From: Modicisalibacter tunisiensis
GTDB taxonomy: Bacteria > Pseudomonadota > Gammaproteobacteria > Pseudomonadales > Halomonadaceae
Direction of reading: 5' to 3'
Assembly (NCBI RefSeq): GCF_020148005.1
Contig: NZ_JAGXFD010000001.1
Span: 805,541 to 869,540, forward strand
DNA: 64,000 bases
Shown here: in pieces, positions 63,696-64,000 of the stretch
Layout of the letters: the number at the start of each line of letters is the position of its first letter
Position numbering within the stretch: position 1 is the stretch's first letter
Made by a program: the position numbers and the translations under genes
The notes under the pieces: model-generated
The model's database searches: none
The model's input: the letters and a program-made list of their open reading frames with translations, nothing else
What the model was told of the DNA's origin: nothing

Positions 63696-64000
63696 TTACT
63701 GGGTGGTTTCGCTGCCCTGCGCTTCGCGCTGCTTCTTCTGGGCGTACATCGCCTCGAAGTTGACCGGCGCCAGCATCAGCGGCGGGAAGCTGCCGCGGTT
63801 GACCAGGCTGTCGATGCACTCGCGGGCGTAGGGGAACAGCACGTTGGGGCAGAACGCGCCCAGGGTGTGGTCGAGCTGGTCACCCTCGAGGCCGGCGATG
63901 CGGAACAGGCCGGCCTGCTCGACCTCGACCAGGAAGGAGGTGCTGCCGCTGTCGGCGTGGGACACCTGGGCGGTGACCTTGACCACGACCTCGTAGAGGT
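63696..64000 (-). CDS. secB: protein-export chaperone SecB (5' part outside window)
   Basis: The last 101 or so codons of Sec[57 protein letters not shown] and [19 protein letters not shown]. SecB is a tetrameric cytoplasmic chaperone that delivers unfolded precursors to SecA. The N-terminal third lies beyond the window edge. The short, polar C-terminal tail is typical. Confidence 0.95.
   Translation of the reverse strand, partial: LYEVVVKVTAQVSHADSGSTSFLVEVEQAGLFRIAGLEGDQLDHTLGAFCPNVLFPYARECIDSLVNRGSFPPLMLAPVNFEAMYAQKKQREAQGSETTQ

Overview
The window looks like chromosomal DNA of a halophilic, high-GC gammaproteobacterium of the Halomonas/Chromohalobacter type (Halomonadaceae). The evidence is high GC throughout, gammaproteobacterial gene blocks (gshB-tonB-yqgE-ruvX, secB, rsmE), and uptake and catabolic operons for tetronates, glycerol-3-phosphate, tyrosine and urate. 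The genus is an inference from gene content, not from a marker gene.

Layout. 0-1.1 kb: a 5'-truncated etfA (-) abuts a 5'-truncated F1-gamma-like gene (+), a chimeric junction. 1.1-5.9 kb: envelope genes (GT9 glycosyltransferase, SirB2-like protein, PAP2 phosphatase, DedA-PAP2-LssY fusion, YkvA), with PmrA-type direct repeats in front of two transcription units. 5.9-12.7 kb (-): erythromycin-esterase family protein, P2-type cation ATPase, small outer-membrane barrel, P1B metal ATPase. 12.8-23.0 kb (-): one apparent ten-gene operon for L-threonate/D-erythronate catabolism (ltnD-otnK-otnC-otnI-denD), a TRAP transporter (dctPQM), an aldehyde dehydrogenase and a second beta-hydroxyacid dehydrogenase, with a LacI-type regulator (+) and a palindromic operator at its head. 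24.2-29.3 kb (-): ugpBAECQ. 29.6-32.0 kb (+): hmgA-fahA (homogentisate branch of tyrosine degradation). 32.2-34.3 kb (+): arsR-arsC-arsB. 34.4-36.1 kb: a chemoreceptor with a strong terminator.

36.13-52.08 kb is a genomic island bounded by a perfect 25-bp repeat of the 3' end of tRNA-Arg(CCG); the intact tRNA is at the right end. It is a defence island without a recognisable integrase: BrnT/BrnA toxin-antitoxin, a type I restriction-modification system (hsdM, hsdS, hsdR), a GIY-YIG/DUF4357 protein, two Abi_2-family proteins with HEPN-like R-x4-H motifs, and a 1603-aa DUF4011-helicase-Vsr-like-DUF3320 protein. Each Abi_2 gene is preceded by the same compact unit: a sigma70-like promoter with a 17-bp spacer, a hairpin with a 7-bp stem and a conserved 22-nt loop, a U-run, then a Shine-Dalgarno at fixed distance. 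The two stems differ by a compensatory change. This pair of small-RNA/HEPN cassettes wired into an hsd locus is the most interesting content of the window.

52.2-56.5 kb: a GntR/FCD regulator, membrane urate hydroxylase PuuD, hydroxyisourate hydrolase, OHCU decarboxylase and an IclR regulator form a urate-to-allantoin module. 56.5-64 kb: an SDR oxidoreductase, pyrB, and the conserved block ruvX, yqgE, tonB-like, gshB, followed by a CvfB-like S1 protein, rsmE and the 3' part of secB. Three dispersed repeat families lie in intergenic gaps, and strong GC hairpins separate both solute-binding-protein genes from their permease genes.
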